From Rhizonema sp. PD37 (GTDB lineage: Bacteria > Cyanobacteriota > Cyanobacteriia > Cyanobacteriales > Nostocaceae): a stretch of 41,089 bases of DNA. Under the pieces are notes generated by a model. The model searched no databases, had not been told where the DNA came from, and saw only the letters and a list, made by a program, of their open reading frames with translations. The stretch lies in contig JAQYWO010000038.1 in NCBI GenBank assembly GCA_029379215.1, forward strand, positions 1-41,089. The letters run 5' to 3'. This document shows, piece by piece, positions 8,767-17,767 of the stretch; position 1 is the stretch's first letter, and the number at the start of each line of letters is the position of its first letter. The position numbers and the translations under genes were made by a program.

Positions 8767-9627
8767 CTAAATAAAACGGTTGAGCAATGGTAAATAAGAC
8801 ATAGTAATAAATAATTGTTTTTGTTTAAGAATTGACAAATCTTTTTGAATTTGCTCCAATTTACTACCGTATTGTCGGTGACCCTTTCCTGTATAATGAA
8901 TAATATAGCTTTGAAATCGATGTTTAATGAACTCCTTACCTTTATAATGAATAATATAACTTTGATTCTTTAGTTGATATTCTTGATATTTTTTGTATTT
9001 TGGAATTGAATTTAGTAAACTATTACTTAAGTTAATCAACTGATTAATCCGACGACCAAATCTAGCGTTGCTATTTTTAGGATCAGTGGTATGGTTTAAT
9101 TGATAACCAATATCATATATTGGGATGCCTTGCTTTTGAACATGATAATTTAATAGGGTTTGATCTAGAAATGCCCTCTTTTCACTTGCCCATATTAAAA
9201 GCTCATTACTTTTCTTAAATACTTCACGGTGACATTTAGAAACAACCATAACGCCACTATTAAAGTATTCTCTCTTCCAACCTATGTCTCCTAAAACTTT
9301 CTGGATATCTTTGACTGCTCCATCATGGAAGTATGTATGCTTGCTAACAACGAAAGCTCCAAACTGATATTCGGGTACAAGCTCAAATAAATTTGGGCAT
9401 TTAGGATTTACTATAATATCTGTATCTAAAAAGATTATGCGCTCATAATTCTCTAATAAATCATAAATTTGATATTTCTCAAAATGAACGTAATTTAAAT
9501 TAAGTTTTGGTTTGTCGATGATTATAAAATCTGCTCCTAATTTTTCTGCATAAGCTTTTAAAAGTGGGTGAGTTACTTCACCAAGCTTGTATTCTTCACC
9601 AATACATAATGTAACTACTGCATTCAT
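8767..9627 (-). CDS. GT-A (GT8-like) glycosyltransferase with internal 17-codon duplication
   Basis: The chosen start gives MNAVVTLCIGEEYKLGEVTH. It is preferred over a start 8 codons upstream because GGAG lies about 8 bases before it. The motif IIFLDTDIIVNPK near residue 85 carries the Asp-x-Asp, and NSGVMVVSK and DQTLLNYHVQ follow, typical of GT8-like enzymes. Near the C-terminus the stretch QSYIIHYKGKEF is repeated 17 residues later as QSYIIHYTGKGH. The DNA shows the same duplication with a 51-base offset. HYKGK or HYTGK resembles the C-terminal His-containing metal-binding motif of GT8 enzymes, so the copy may be neutral. The start of the next gene is 5 bases away. Confidence 0.82.
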   Translation of the reverse strand: MNAVVTLCIGEEYKLGEVTHPLLKAYAEKLGADFIIIDKPKLNLNYVHFEKYQIYDLLENYERIIFLDTDIIVNPKCPNLFELVPEYQFGAFVVSKHTYFHDGAVKDIQKVLGDIGWKREYFNSGVMVVSKCHREVFKKSNELLIWASEKRAFLDQTLLNYHVQKQGIPIYDIGYQLNHTTDPKNSNARFGRRINQLINLSNSLLNSIPKYKKYQEYQLKNQSYIIHYKGKEFIKHRFQSYIIHYTGKGHRQYGSKLEQIQKDLSILKQKQLFITMSYLPLLNRFI

Positions 9628-9859
9628 TAATTGTTCTCCTATTGTTAACAAACTTTCTCATTTTGCAAGTAAACAGTTTATCTCATCTCCTTTTGAATAT
9701 TCTTAATTAGGGCTAAGGTAGAGATGCAGTGAGTTTATTCCGCTCGCGGAGACGGACATAATATTATTGATGACATTCCTTCAATACATTTTTAGATAAA
9801 ACACATCATCGTTGGCGAACAACATTCTACCCTGTCGGATATACTTCAATTTAAAAAAA

Positions 9860-10918
9860 TTATTCATCCAAAAGTTTTTTAAATTCCAGATAAAAATTTC
9901 TCCACGTCAAATGCTCCACAGTTTTTCTGACATCTGTTTTTATTTGAAATGCTGTTTCAATTAACTCACAAATTTCAGTAACAGAACTATCAACATCAAA
10001 CAAAAGTCCATTTTCACCGTGAACAATTATGTCTGGGGTAAATCCTGTTTTGCTGGCGACAGGAACGACATTACACATCATCGCCTCCAGCAAAGGAATT
10101 GGGCCTCCTTCTAACTTGGCAGAAGAGACGAAAACATCCATTGAAGCATAATATTTGGGATAATCTGAGTAGGGAGCTTCAATATAAACAAAATTTGGCA
10201 AAGCCTTCATCTCTGTAAATTTCTGGTACTTGTCCCATCCTTTACCAAGTAGAATAAACTTTCTATGAGGCATCATCTTAATGATATTAAAAATGCGTTC
10301 TGGTTCTTTCCGGTAATAAAAAGCTGTACAGAAGCCTATAGCACCATTTTGGCGTTGATGAGGTTGGAAAAGTTCGGAATCTGCGGCTCCCAAGATGTAA
10401 GTCACTTTTTGAGAGTTTACTCCTTGGGAAACAAGAAGTTTAGCAAACTGCGAACACATACATATCACCTTACTCGCTTTATTAAGTGCGTATATGAGTT
10501 CATCGTCACTGATACCAATATCGGAGCGCGGATGTGTATGAAAAACGAATCTCTTACTTCCCCAAAGAGATGGATTGAGTTTTAAACAGACTGGTAGGAA
10601 AGAATAGTGTGCAAAAAAGTAAGCTTTAGAAGGAGGAAGAGAAGATTCTGAATAATGGAAGCAATATTTACCGGGAAAATAGGTTGCGATCTCTCTACAT
10701 ATAGCTTCCAATATCCAACCCTTTGCCAAATCCAAAACTACAAAAACTAAGTCATACTGTTCTAAAGCTTCAGATAAAGATGGCTGAGGTTGCCACTTGC
10801 TTATTAAAAATTTTATATAAGAACGAACATATGGTATAATATGTAATGGTCTAGTAAGTTTTATTTTGACATCCTGTTGCAGGTTTTTAAGCTGACTTTT
10901 AAAAGTTATAATAGTCAT
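9860..10918 (-). CDS. GT4-family (GT-B) glycosyltransferase
   Basis: A 352-residue protein. The C-terminal half shows GFCTAFYYRKEPERIFNIIK near residue 195, FILLGKGWDKYQKF, YYASMDVFVSSAKLEGGPIP followed by LLEAMMC, and VVPVASKTGF. These are donor-domain motifs of GT4 enzymes, with the E-G-G-P-I-P-L-L-E stretch matching the family's conserved E-x7-E element. The N-terminal half includes FVVLDLAKGWILEAI and FHTHPRSDIG, an acceptor domain. No membrane segment is seen. It is separated from neighbours by 208 and 363 bases, so it may have its own promoter. Substrate is unknown. Confidence 0.82.
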   Translation of the reverse strand: MTIITFKSQLKNLQQDVKIKLTRPLHIIPYVRSYIKFLISKWQPQPSLSEALEQYDLVFVVLDLAKGWILEAICREIATYFPGKYCFHYSESSLPPSKAYFFAHYSFLPVCLKLNPSLWGSKRFVFHTHPRSDIGISDDELIYALNKASKVICMCSQFAKLLVSQGVNSQKVTYILGAADSELFQPHQRQNGAIGFCTAFYYRKEPERIFNIIKMMPHRKFILLGKGWDKYQKFTEMKALPNFVYIEAPYSDYPKYYASMDVFVSSAKLEGGPIPLLEAMMCNVVPVASKTGFTPDIIVHGENGLLFDVDSSVTEICELIETAFQIKTDVRKTVEHLTWRNFYLEFKKLLDE

Positions 10919-11281
10919 TTAATTTCTCATTAGAGAATCAGTAATTTAAATACATTTAAGTTAGGTACTTATTAAGTAAAAAGCATTCCTCCCACTACCG
11001 TCTTTTTTGCAAAATTGGGATGATCTCATTAAGTAAGCGTTCTACTATCTTGCAACTCTTCAGTTATCTATAAAAAAATTGTAAATAATAGGTGTTCAAG
11101 TCCTAAAGTTTTTCTCTTATCAGTAAGTCGGTGCAATAAAAAAAACTGTGTGAAGAAAAGTAAATAAGGCTCAAACTCTTACTCTCCCTGTTAGAATGTC
11201 CCATGCATTATCCCAACAATAATTATTTACGCCGACCTACTTACAGGAGTATAGGAGCGTTTGATATAATATCATATTTCC
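10919..11281. other. Intergenic stretch without recognised gene
   Basis: This AT-rich stretch of 363 bases lies between two minus-strand glycosyltransferase genes. I found no convincing frame, tRNA or long repeat. It presumably holds the promoter of the gene at 9860-10918. Confidence 0.5.
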
Positions 11282-12304
11282 TCACGCATTTGTACTATAA
11301 TTACCTCTACTCTCCATTTTTAAAATTGACATCAGTTTTCTTGAGCGAGGACCACGATACCTTTCGTATAGTAAAAAATTAGGTAAAATTTGCCTAAATA
11401 TTTTCAATAACTTTAATGACATTTTATTATTAATTTTAAGTTGTTTATCAATTAAGTAAACTGGTAAGGGAATTATTTTTATTAATCTTCTAAAGTTGTC
11501 TTGCTCTTTTTGTCTAATAGCATCATCTAAATAAAATTCTAGTCCCTTTACACATAATTTATTTAATTCGGAATAATTTTTATCTATATTTTCATAAAAG
11601 AAAATATAATAGTTTTTCATATAATCCCAACTATTAGTCCGATTTAATTGATGCTTTGTGTAATAAGCTCCAATCATAGGAGTATAAATGAAATTTGCAC
11701 CTGCCATTAAAATATCTATAGCAAAATATCTATCCCCTAATGCTTTAAGGTATTCAGGAAACTTGGTCTTACTAAAGATGCTTTTATTCATCAACATAGC
11801 TTGCTGAAGAGCGGGATGAGGTGTATTTATGAGAAAATCTGGAATCAGTAACCGTTGAATTAGTTCTTCTTTAGTTAATAAACTAATAACATGCTCTTGA
11901 GTATCAACAATGTTTTGCTCGCTATCAAAAGATACTCTTTGATAATCTGAGTAGAATACGAGTTCCTTATTGATATTTTTTTCTAAGAAACTCAACTGAT
12001 ATCTAATTTTGTCTTCATGAATCCAATCATCCGCATCAAGACATTGAATCCATTCACCTTGTGATTGGCTAACACCAAAATTGCGAGAAGAGGGGAGTCC
12101 TCCATTTTCTTTATAAAAATATTTTACCCTCGAATCTTGATTCATCAAATATTCAGACACTTGACGACTATTATCGGTTGAACCATCATCAACAATTAAG
12201 CATTCAATATCGGTAAAAGTTTGTGCTAATACACTTTTCACTGAACGCTCAAGGTAGCAACCTTGGTTGTAGCAATTAACTATAATTGATACGAATGGAG
12301 ACAT
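11282..12304 (-). CDS. GT2-family glycosyltransferase
   Basis: A 340-residue protein beginning SPFVSIIVNCYNQGCYLERS, then VLAQTFTDIECLIVDDGSTD. This is the classic GT2 start, with the first acidic pair in the VDDGSTDNS stretch near residue 40. IQCLDADDWIHEDKI near residue 90 holds the DxD that binds the metal and sugar nucleotide. The middle has ALGDRYFAIDIL, close to the ED-type catalytic position of the family. There is no membrane segment, unlike processive GT2 synthases, so it is probably a single-addition enzyme in the cytoplasm. It is the first gene of the minus-strand glycan cluster. Substrate is unknown. Confidence 0.88.
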   Translation of the reverse strand: MSPFVSIIVNCYNQGCYLERSVKSVLAQTFTDIECLIVDDGSTDNSRQVSEYLMNQDSRVKYFYKENGGLPSSRNFGVSQSQGEWIQCLDADDWIHEDKIRYQLSFLEKNINKELVFYSDYQRVSFDSEQNIVDTQEHVISLLTKEELIQRLLIPDFLINTPHPALQQAMLMNKSIFSKTKFPEYLKALGDRYFAIDILMAGANFIYTPMIGAYYTKHQLNRTNSWDYMKNYYIFFYENIDKNYSELNKLCVKGLEFYLDDAIRQKEQDNFRRLIKIIPLPVYLIDKQLKINNKMSLKLLKIFRQILPNFLLYERYRGPRSRKLMSILKMESRGNYSTNA

Positions 12305-12598
12305 TGTAATTTATTCCTTGTCTTGTCTGATGATAGTTTAATGCTTACACTAATCATCTTTAAATTCATTTAGGTATTTTGATTTATAGAACTTACTAGT
12401 ATCTTTAAAAACACAAGAGCAATCTAAATCTAACCTTACATTTGCTGATACTCCAGAGAAATTTTACTGATAAATTCATATAGCTGTTATATAGTAATAA
12501 GAATAAATCAGTAAAAATACGTTAGAGATGCTTGTTATATTCTGCCAGATCTGAAACGAAAAACTGTATGCTATAGGAATCTGCGCTACGGGAGCGAT

Positions 12599-12814
12599 AT
12601 CAGGCTGAAAATTGGCTTGTGGAACTACGACTGTACGCGTGCGTTGACCGATGGTAGCGTAAAGATTGACGGTGTCGATGCCAGCTTCGAGAGCGCCCGC
12701 ATTGTCTCGGAGATCTTCGAGCGCATGATCCGGCAGCGCGAGTTTGACGTCTCGGAACTGGGACTGACGTACTATTTGCGCACCCTCGACGCTGGATGTG
12801 GCGTTCAGCCATGA
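12599..12814 (+). pseudogene. Remnant of a 4,5-dihydroxyphthalate decarboxylase-like gene
   Basis: The plus frame reads LKIGLWNYDCTRALTDGSVK then IDGVDASFE, with REFDVSELGLTYYLRTLD further on. This resembles the first 65 or so residues of 4,5-dihydroxyphthalate decarboxylase and its substrate-binding-protein-like relatives, where a W-x-Y-D-R-T-x-x-L-x-D-G start and R-E-F-D-x-S-E are typical. Similarity stops after TLD near 12786, and a stop follows at 12814. No plausible start codon precedes it except a TTG at 12617. The stretch is visibly richer in G and C than its surroundings. It is a truncated, probably acquired, fragment. Confidence 0.55.
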
Positions 12815-12924
12815 TGGCGGACGTGAGTGCAAAATCTGAGCTAAGATCGATAAGTAGAAGTTCGTAAATGTCCGAACAGACGTGGACTTGGTATCTGTTT
12901 TATTTTATGGAGCAAGCACAGAAA

Positions 12925-13695
12925 ATGCAGGTAATCAGTCTTGAGGCGCTCTCAGATAATTACATTTTTTTGCTACACGATTCAGTGCAAAACGTAGCCG
13001 TAGTCGTCGATCCAGCAGAAGCAGAGCCAGTTTTAAAAAAGCTTAAAGAATTAAAAGCAGAGTTAGTGGCGATTTTTAACACGCACCACCATCAAGATCA
13101 TGTGGGTGGCAATAAGCAGTTAATACAACAATTTCCTCGTGTCACAGTTTATGGTGGAGTGGAGGATCGAGGAAGGATTCCCGGACAACAGGTATTTTTG
13201 CAACAAGGCGATCGCGTTCCCTTTGCAGATCGAACAGGAGAAGTTTTCTTCGTTCCCGGACATACCCGCGCTCACATTGCCTATTACTTTGCGCCACAAT
13301 CTGGAGAAACAGGTGACTTATTCTGCGGCGACACTCTGTTTGCAGGTGGTTGTGGCCGTTTGTTTGAAGGCACACCGACGCAAATGGTAGATTCCCTAAG
13401 CAAACTTCGCTCTTTACCCGATGATACCCACGTCTGGTGCGCCCACGAATATACCTTAAAAAATTTACAATTTGCCGTCACCGTAGATTCTGAAAACGCC
13501 GACCTACATAACCGCTATGATGAAGTGAAGGCACGTCGCAGTCGGGGAGAAGCTACCGTTCCCTCATTACTGGGAGTGGAAAAGCGCACAAATCCGTTTT
13601 TCCGCTGGGAAGAGCCAACGTTACAATTGGCCGTCAATAGTAACGATCCAGTGCAAACCTTTGCCCGTCTGCGGGGAATGAAAGATAAATTTTAG
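12925..13695 (+). CDS. gloB: Hydroxyacylglutathione hydrolase (glyoxalase II)
   Basis: A 256-residue metallo-beta-lactamase-fold hydrolase. It cleaves S-lactoylglutathione to lactate and glutathione in the second step of methylglyoxal detoxification, in the cytoplasm. The start used gives [19 protein letters not shown], the usual N-terminus. A start 19 codons earlier (12868) is open but adds an atypical leader. The metal site THHHQDH lies at residues 53-59. Further ligands are in [12 protein letters not shown] (residues 113-116) and [32 protein letters not shown] provides the late His. Length equals that of family members, about 250-260 residues. It stands alone with no visible operon partner. 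Confidence 0.95.
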   Translation: MQVISLEALSDNYIFLLHDSVQNVAVVVDPAEAEPVLKKLKELKAELVAIFNTHHHQDHVGGNKQLIQQFPRVTVYGGVEDRGRIPGQQVFLQQGDRVPFADRTGEVFFVPGHTRAHIAYYFAPQSGETGDLFCGDTLFAGGCGRLFEGTPTQMVDSLSKLRSLPDDTHVWCAHEYTLKNLQFAVTVDSENADLHNRYDEVKARRSRGEATVPSLLGVEKRTNPFFRWEEPTLQLAVNSNDPVQTFARLRGMKDKF

Positions 13696-13909
13696 AAAAA
13701 TGTACGTCGTTGGGCTGTTTAGCCAATGGAGAGTTACGACTCTACCTTTCGGGAAGGCTAACCATCGTTGTACTGTACAAGGCGATGCGACACCCTCTTC
13801 AATGTTGGTATTTTCAGCAGGGTGATTGGTGGCGATCGCATAGCCGCTTAACTGTATTGACTAGAAAGCCAAATACATATTAATTTGTCGAAAATTCCGG
13901 AATTATCGC
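13696..13909. other. Intergenic stretch downstream of gloB
   Basis: I see no gene here. It contains short GC-rich inverted motifs (for example CCTTTCGGGAAGG near 13743) and one HIP1 octamer, GGCGATCGC. It probably contains the end of the gloB transcript and the left edge of the transposase remnant. Confidence 0.4.
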
Positions 13910-14260
13910 AAAAATGTGGGTGAGCGTGAAGGGGGCAAACAGTCTAAGGAGCAGGTATCTCGTTTGACAACCCTCTGGGTGGATGGGGGCAATGACTGTG
14001 AGCCTCAAATCGTAGTGGGTGATGGACATTTGTCGTTGCCTAAGCGCAGGAGGTTCTGCGATCAAAGCAAAGCAAAGGTTTTGTCTTGCTCAAAAAACGT
14101 TGGGTGGTGGAGCGCACTTATGGGAAAGCTGATGGGATGTTGGCGATTGCTCAGAGATTATGAATTATTGCCCGAAACATCGGAAATATTTATCTACCTT
14201 GCCATGATCCGTATTATGGTGAGGCTACTAGCATAAAATTTGACTCCCTAAAACTTTTCA
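13910..14260 (+). pseudogene. IS5-like transposase remnant
   Basis: The plus frame ends DYELLPETSEIFIYLAMIRI before a stop at 14236. This is the usual C-terminus of IS5-type DDE transposases in cyanobacteria. A second frame holds KKRWVVERTYG (about 14091-14124), the conserved W-x-V-E-R-T segment with the last catalytic Glu. The two parts are in different frames and frame shifts and stops break the rest, so the gene is dead. Only the C-terminal part is left. After the stop, TTTTCAAACACCCTCTAA near 14255 may be the right terminal repeat. No matching left end was found. Confidence 0.65.
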
Positions 14261-14339
14261 AACACCCTCTAAACGAATAAACGTCTTAACCGAAAGGTAT
14301 TCGGGGAAGTTTTATAATAAAAAGAACTGAACGCTAACT

Positions 14340-15122
14340 TTGACAACAGCTATGCTGTCACACAATCTCAAAATTGCGTTACCCACGACTGATGAACTCC
14401 CTTGTTCAGACGATACGCCTGTGGATAATGAAGATCAGAACTTTTTACCGAACGTTTTACTGTTTTTGCTTTCCGCGATCTGGGCTGAGCGAATGGATTG
14501 GTTCTTTGGTGTAGACATGGCACTATATCACACTACGGGGGTTAATCCCAAAGTCCCTGTGGTGCCAGATGGCTTCCTGTCGGTGGGAGTAGAACGTAAA
14601 AAGGGTGGCAAATCGCGGAAAAGTTACGCTGTCTGGGAAGAAAATGAAGTCGTACCGATTTTAACCCTCGAGATGGTATCTCAAACCCCAGGGGGCGAAT
14701 ACGACGACAAGCTCGCCATATATACAAAACTAGGTGTACTGTACTACGTGATTTACAACCCAGAGTATTGGCGACGCGACCAACATCAACCGTTGGAAGT
14801 GTATAAATTAGTGGATGGGAATTATCGATTGCAAATTGGTGAACCTTACTGGATGCCAGAAGTCGGGTTAGGGATTGGAAGATACCAGGGCATGATTGGT
14901 GGGATTTCACAAGAGTTACTGTCTTGGTACGATAACACCGGAAATCGCTATTTGACATCAGACGAACAAGTACAACTTGAACGAAATCGCGCCGAGCAGG
15001 AGCGTAATCGCGCCGAGCAGGAACGAACTCGCGCCGAAATTGAACGAACTCGTGCCGAACATTTAGCGCAGTACTTGCGCTCGCTTGGGATTGATCCGAA
15101 TAATTTGCCCAGTGATTCCTAA
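14340..15122 (+). CDS. Uma2-family (DUF820) putative restriction-endonuclease-fold protein
   Basis: A 260-residue protein of the Uma2 family, which is greatly expanded in cyanobacteria and adopts a PD-(D/E)xK nuclease fold. Visible motifs are PKVPVVPDGFLSVGVE (the catalytic Pro-Asp), PILTLEMVSQTPGGEYDDK (the E-x-x-S region) and KLAIYTKLGVLYYVIYNPEY. The C-terminal 50 residues form a charged coiled coil of repeated RNRAEQE or RTRAEIE units, as often seen in this family, ending in AQYLRSLGIDPNNLP. The TTG at 14340 gives the usual MTTA start. The ATG at 14352 is the alternative. Biological role is unknown, and members are often dispersed and strain-specific. Confidence 0.85.
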   Translation: MTTAMLSHNLKIALPTTDELPCSDDTPVDNEDQNFLPNVLLFLLSAIWAERMDWFFGVDMALYHTTGVNPKVPVVPDGFLSVGVERKKGGKSRKSYAVWEENEVVPILTLEMVSQTPGGEYDDKLAIYTKLGVLYYVIYNPEYWRRDQHQPLEVYKLVDGNYRLQIGEPYWMPEVGLGIGRYQGMIGGISQELLSWYDNTGNRYLTSDEQVQLERNRAEQERNRAEQERTRAEIERTRAEHLAQYLRSLGIDPNNLPSDS

Positions 15123-15176
15123 TCTCATCCCAAGTACTCCTTTTAAATATCCATAACATCTTTTTGGGAGAAAATA

Positions 15177-15209
15177 TAACCTGACCCAAAATGTGTCAAG
15201 GTCAGGTTA
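15177..15209. terminator. Stem-loop terminator between convergent genes
   Basis: TAACCTGACC (15177-15186) pairs perfectly with GGTCAGGTTA (15200-15209) around a 13-base loop. CAGTTTTT follows on the plus strand. The position between the end of the Uma2 gene and the end of the leftward radical SAM gene suggests it ends both transcripts. Confidence 0.65.
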
Positions 15210-15289
15210 CAGTTTTTAAAACCAAGGATCTTGCCAAACCCATGTAATTACGAGTAACAAAGGCTTGAAGTTTTTAATAGCGCTTTGCG

Positions 15290-15943
15290 CTAACGGTGCA
15301 TAATCACGCCCCGATTCAACATTCGAGACTCAAACTCTTGACGAAAACCAGGTTGCTTGGGAACCCCCACAAACTGGATTTCCCCAGTTGATTCCATAAA
15401 AAACTGTAACCCAGCTGAGCGCTCTCCCGGCGCTAATTGAGCTAAAATTAAGGATTGATAACGCTCTGTCATCAGTAACAATCGCTGATTAGCCGATCCG
15501 CGCCAGAGTAAATCCGCGTGCTTTTCTTCAATGTAAACACCATCTATCAGTAAATCAATTCGCTGCAACAAATCTTGCTGTTCTGGTGTGCCATACTGCT
15601 GTAGCTGCTCTAGGCGATAGCCTGTATAGCATACCACTCCCATATCTACTTTCACCCGAACTAAATCTACCAACTCAGCCAACGCCTGAGCTTGCAGCAT
15701 TGGTTCCCCTCCAGACAAAGTCATTCCTTCAATTCCAGGCTGCTCCAGTACCCAATCTGCTATTTGAGCCACTCTCACCAGTTCTCCTGCTGACTCATTC
15801 CAAGACTCAGGCACAATACAATTTTTGCAAGCGAACCTACAGCCTTGTACCCAGATTACAGCTCTTTGCCCTGGACCGAGTACGCTTACCGGGGATTGAC
15901 GACTAAATAGGCGTAAAGTTGGCATTGCTTCAAGATCTGACAC
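15290..15943 (-). CDS. Radical SAM activating-enzyme-like protein (NrdG/PflA type)
   Basis: A 217-residue protein. VWVQGCRFACKNCIVPESWN holds the Cys-x3-Cys-x2-Cys cluster motif (Cys35, Cys39, Cys42) that binds a 4Fe-4S cluster and S-adenosylmethionine. MTLSGGEPMLQ near residue 75 is the SAM-contacting GGE motif. The size and the single cluster match activases of glycyl radical enzymes, such as anaerobic ribonucleotide reductase activator. No glycyl radical enzyme gene is nearby, so the partner is unknown and the assignment should stay at family level. The start may instead be the Met at residue 7. Confidence 0.85.
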   Translation of the reverse strand: MSDLEAMPTLRLFSRQSPVSVLGPGQRAVIWVQGCRFACKNCIVPESWNESAGELVRVAQIADWVLEQPGIEGMTLSGGEPMLQAQALAELVDLVRVKVDMGVVCYTGYRLEQLQQYGTPEQQDLLQRIDLLIDGVYIEEKHADLLWRGSANQRLLLMTERYQSLILAQLAPGERSAGLQFFMESTGEIQFVGVPKQPGFRQEFESRMLNRGVIMHR

Positions 15944-15953
15944 AATATTTTAG

Positions 15954-15973
15954 AGACGCGCTATGGCGCGTCT
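15954..15973. repeat. Perfect short hairpin AGACGCGC-TATG-GCGCGTCT
   Basis: An 8-bp perfect stem (15954-15961 with 15966-15973) and a 4-base loop, followed by TTT on the plus strand. It lies just upstream of the radical SAM gene and downstream of the small gene at 16045-16317. Such GACGCGC hairpins are a common dispersed element in these genomes. Confidence 0.6.
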
Positions 15974-16044
15974 TTGCGGGGACTTGTGACAATTTGAAAT
16001 CCTCTGCTCCTTAACTATAAGAGACGCGAAATCTTGCATCTGTT

Positions 16045-16317
16045 CTAGTAACGACGCATCTCAGCAAGGTATTTGTAGTAGTAACGCAAATATTCCTGGC
16101 GCGATTCTTGAGAACAACGCTTGTGATCTGCATAAATGCTCTTGCGTTGATTTTCAAGATCGCGAATCCGAGTATGCTGATCTTTGAGAAACTCGCGTTG
16201 ATACCTGAGAAACTCGCCGTGCCATTCTCGAAAGCGACGTTCGCCATCTCGGACAAGCATTTGACGATAATGCTCGCTGTCAAGTTTGTCTACTGGGATA
16301 TCATCAAGATTCGCCAT
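16045..16317 (-). CDS. Small unknown protein at the end of the gvpA-gvpN arm
   Basis: A 90-residue protein starting MANLDDIPVDKLDSEHYRQM. It is very hydrophilic and rich in Arg, Tyr, Glu and Gln, and most of it should be one long helix (REWHGEFLRYQREFLKDQHT onward). It ends in a Tyr-rich segment, EYLRYYYKYLAEMRRY. There is no signal peptide or membrane segment. It follows gvpA and gvpN in the same direction, where other cyanobacteria often keep gvpC next to gvpA. It lacks clear 33-residue GvpC repeats, so a GvpC-like or accessory role is only a guess. I do not recognise the family. Confidence 0.6.
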   Translation of the reverse strand: MANLDDIPVDKLDSEHYRQMLVRDGERRFREWHGEFLRYQREFLKDQHTRIRDLENQRKSIYADHKRCSQESRQEYLRYYYKYLAEMRRY

Positions 16318-16348
16318 AACTAAAAACCTCTTGGGTTAGATCGAATTA

Positions 16349-16537
16349 TCAGTGTCTTTTCCATTGTTGCAGGAGCCATTCCCTGCGGGCAACACTTGCC
16401 AGCATTTCTGCTGATGCACCAATCTGACGTGCGCGATCGCTCCTTGACAAGTCCAAACCGCTCAAAGTTTGGCACGCTCGGAAACTCGGTATCATTCTAC
16501 CAGTACGAATTTGCCGTATTGTGCGAACAAGGATCAC
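16349..16537 (-). CDS. Small unknown ORF directly after gvpN
   Basis: A 62-codon frame starting with GTG immediately after the gvpN stop codon (TAA then GTG), which suggests translational coupling. An ATG at residue 15 is another start. The protein is basic, with FRACQTLSGLDLSRSDRARQ in the middle and REWLLQQWKRH at the end. It contains a HIP1 octamer, which is neutral evidence. I do not recognise a family. It may be a true small gene of the gas vesicle arm or a chance frame. Confidence 0.42.
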   Translation of the reverse strand: MILVRTIRQIRTGRMIPSFRACQTLSGLDLSRSDRARQIGASAEMLASVARREWLLQQWKRH

Positions 16538-17461
16538 TTATTTACCCTCCATACGTCGTTTAGGATATTTTGAAACTGACGGAACTTCTCGCAACAGTTC
16601 GTGAAGAATCGAGATGGCATCACTCTGAGAGAGTTTGGAACGCGACAGCAGAACATCCGCACAGATATCTCGAAAGTCACTGTTAGTCAGCACAACAGGA
16701 ACATTACTGATGTGACATACTTTAGCAACGATCAGACACGCCCGTAAACCGGATGACTTTTCCGAAGTATGTGTACGCTCCCGAAACTTCTTAACCAGCT
16801 GCACAATAACTGAGGCATCCGCTCGAGTCAAACCTGATTTTTGGACAATAATCTCCTCTTGAGTCAGTTCGTCTGGCTCTGGAATATCCATCGTTACCAA
16901 GCGATCCATGAGTGCATCCTGAGTTTCATGAACTCCGCAGTACTCCTCTGGATTAGAGGTAAAGATGATTCGGAATTGGGGATGGGCGCGAATATATTCC
17001 TGTTGCTGAGAAGCTGCAGGTAGCACCAGTAACTTTTCCTCTAGCACCGAGAGCAGCACATTATTCACCTCAGGACGGGAACGATTGAACTCATCGTAAA
17101 CTAAGGTAAAGCCCTCGCGGCAGGCAGTCGTTAGGCGAGCATCGCTCCAAGTAGAGCGGAATTCATCTTCTAGTTTGACAACAGTATGAATAAAATTATC
17201 AACAACTTTCTTACGGTTGTAGCCCCGTTGGTTACCAATGAGATCGGAGGATTTGTACTCATCATCTCCAAACATTAGTAAAATCGGACGCTCCAGAAGA
17301 TTCGCCAAATGTATTGCCAGTGTTGTTTTACCAGTTCCTGCTGGACCTCGCAAGTGAACTGAGAAGCCAGCTTGAAGGTAGCGCAGGGCACGCTGCGTCA
17401 AACGATTGATTGTCGGTGTCTCGACAAAATTCTGGGAGTTAGCTTGCAGAACTGTAGTCAT
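16538..17461 (-). CDS. gvpN: Gas vesicle protein GvpN (MoxR-like AAA+ ATPase)
   Basis: A 307-residue AAA+ ATPase. Walker A GPAGTGKT is at residues 39-46 and Walker [12 protein letters not shown] at 119-127, where the GvpN-type DEFNR replaces the usual [25 protein letters not shown] is a family signature after Walker A, and [13 protein letters not shown] is the sensor region. GvpN is needed for normal enlargement of the gas vesicle from the initial bicone, and hydrolyses ATP in the cytoplasm. It lies 87 bases downstream of gvpA on the same strand. Length is normal. Unlike Dolichospermum, there is no gvpC between gvpA and gvpN. Confidence 0.96.
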   Translation of the reverse strand: MTTVLQANSQNFVETPTINRLTQRALRYLQAGFSVHLRGPAGTGKTTLAIHLANLLERPILLMFGDDEYKSSDLIGNQRGYNRKKVVDNFIHTVVKLEDEFRSTWSDARLTTACREGFTLVYDEFNRSRPEVNNVLLSVLEEKLLVLPAASQQQEYIRAHPQFRIIFTSNPEEYCGVHETQDALMDRLVTMDIPEPDELTQEEIIVQKSGLTRADASVIVQLVKKFRERTHTSEKSSGLRACLIVAKVCHISNVPVVLTNSDFRDICADVLLSRSKLSQSDAISILHELLREVPSVSKYPKRRMEGK

Positions 17462-17548
17462 AACTAATTGCTTTGCATCAAATTACTATAAACACCTGCT
17501 GTTGCCGTGCAACCAGCAGGTTCATTAAACTAGATGCACTGCAACCCT

Positions 17549-17767
17549 TTATACCGCAGGTACAGCAGCTTGAGCAGTCAAGCCCACAGCTTCAGCATAC
17601 TTCAGATAGGTTTCTACTGATGCGATCACAATCCGTGCTTCTATTGCTAAAAGTTCAATTCCCACAAGGGATACCCGTACCCACAAATCGATTACTACAC
17701 CCTTATCAAGAATGCGATCAATGACTTCCGCCAGACTAGAAGATGAGTTTACTTTTTCAACTGCCAT
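17549..17767 (-). CDS. gvpA: Gas vesicle major structural protein GvpA
   Basis: A 72-residue protein starting [20 protein letters not shown], then [20 protein letters not shown] and [20 protein letters not shown]. This is nearly the textbook cyanobacterial GvpA, the small hydrophobic subunit that forms the ribs of the gas-permeable shell. The start at 17767 was chosen by this conserved N-terminus. The longer frame to 17803 adds an unrelated leader. Only one copy is seen, whereas many cyanobacteria have several in tandem. The long upstream divergent region with a 15-bp palindrome probably contains its promoter. GvpN follows. Confidence 0.98.
   Translation of the reverse strand: MAVEKVNSSSSLAEVIDRILDKGVVIDLWVRVSLVGIELLAIEARIVIASVETYLKYAEAVGLTAQAAVPAV

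Noticed and set aside
12476..12832. Open frame of 118 codons on the minus strand
   Set aside because: The opposite strand at the same place encodes the dihydroxyphthalate-decarboxylase-like fragment; the minus frame shows no family pattern.
14542..15189. Open frame of 215 codons opposite the Uma2 gene
   Set aside because: It is antisense to a clear Uma2 gene. The repeated Arg/Ala/Asp text is the mirror of the coiled-coil repeat.
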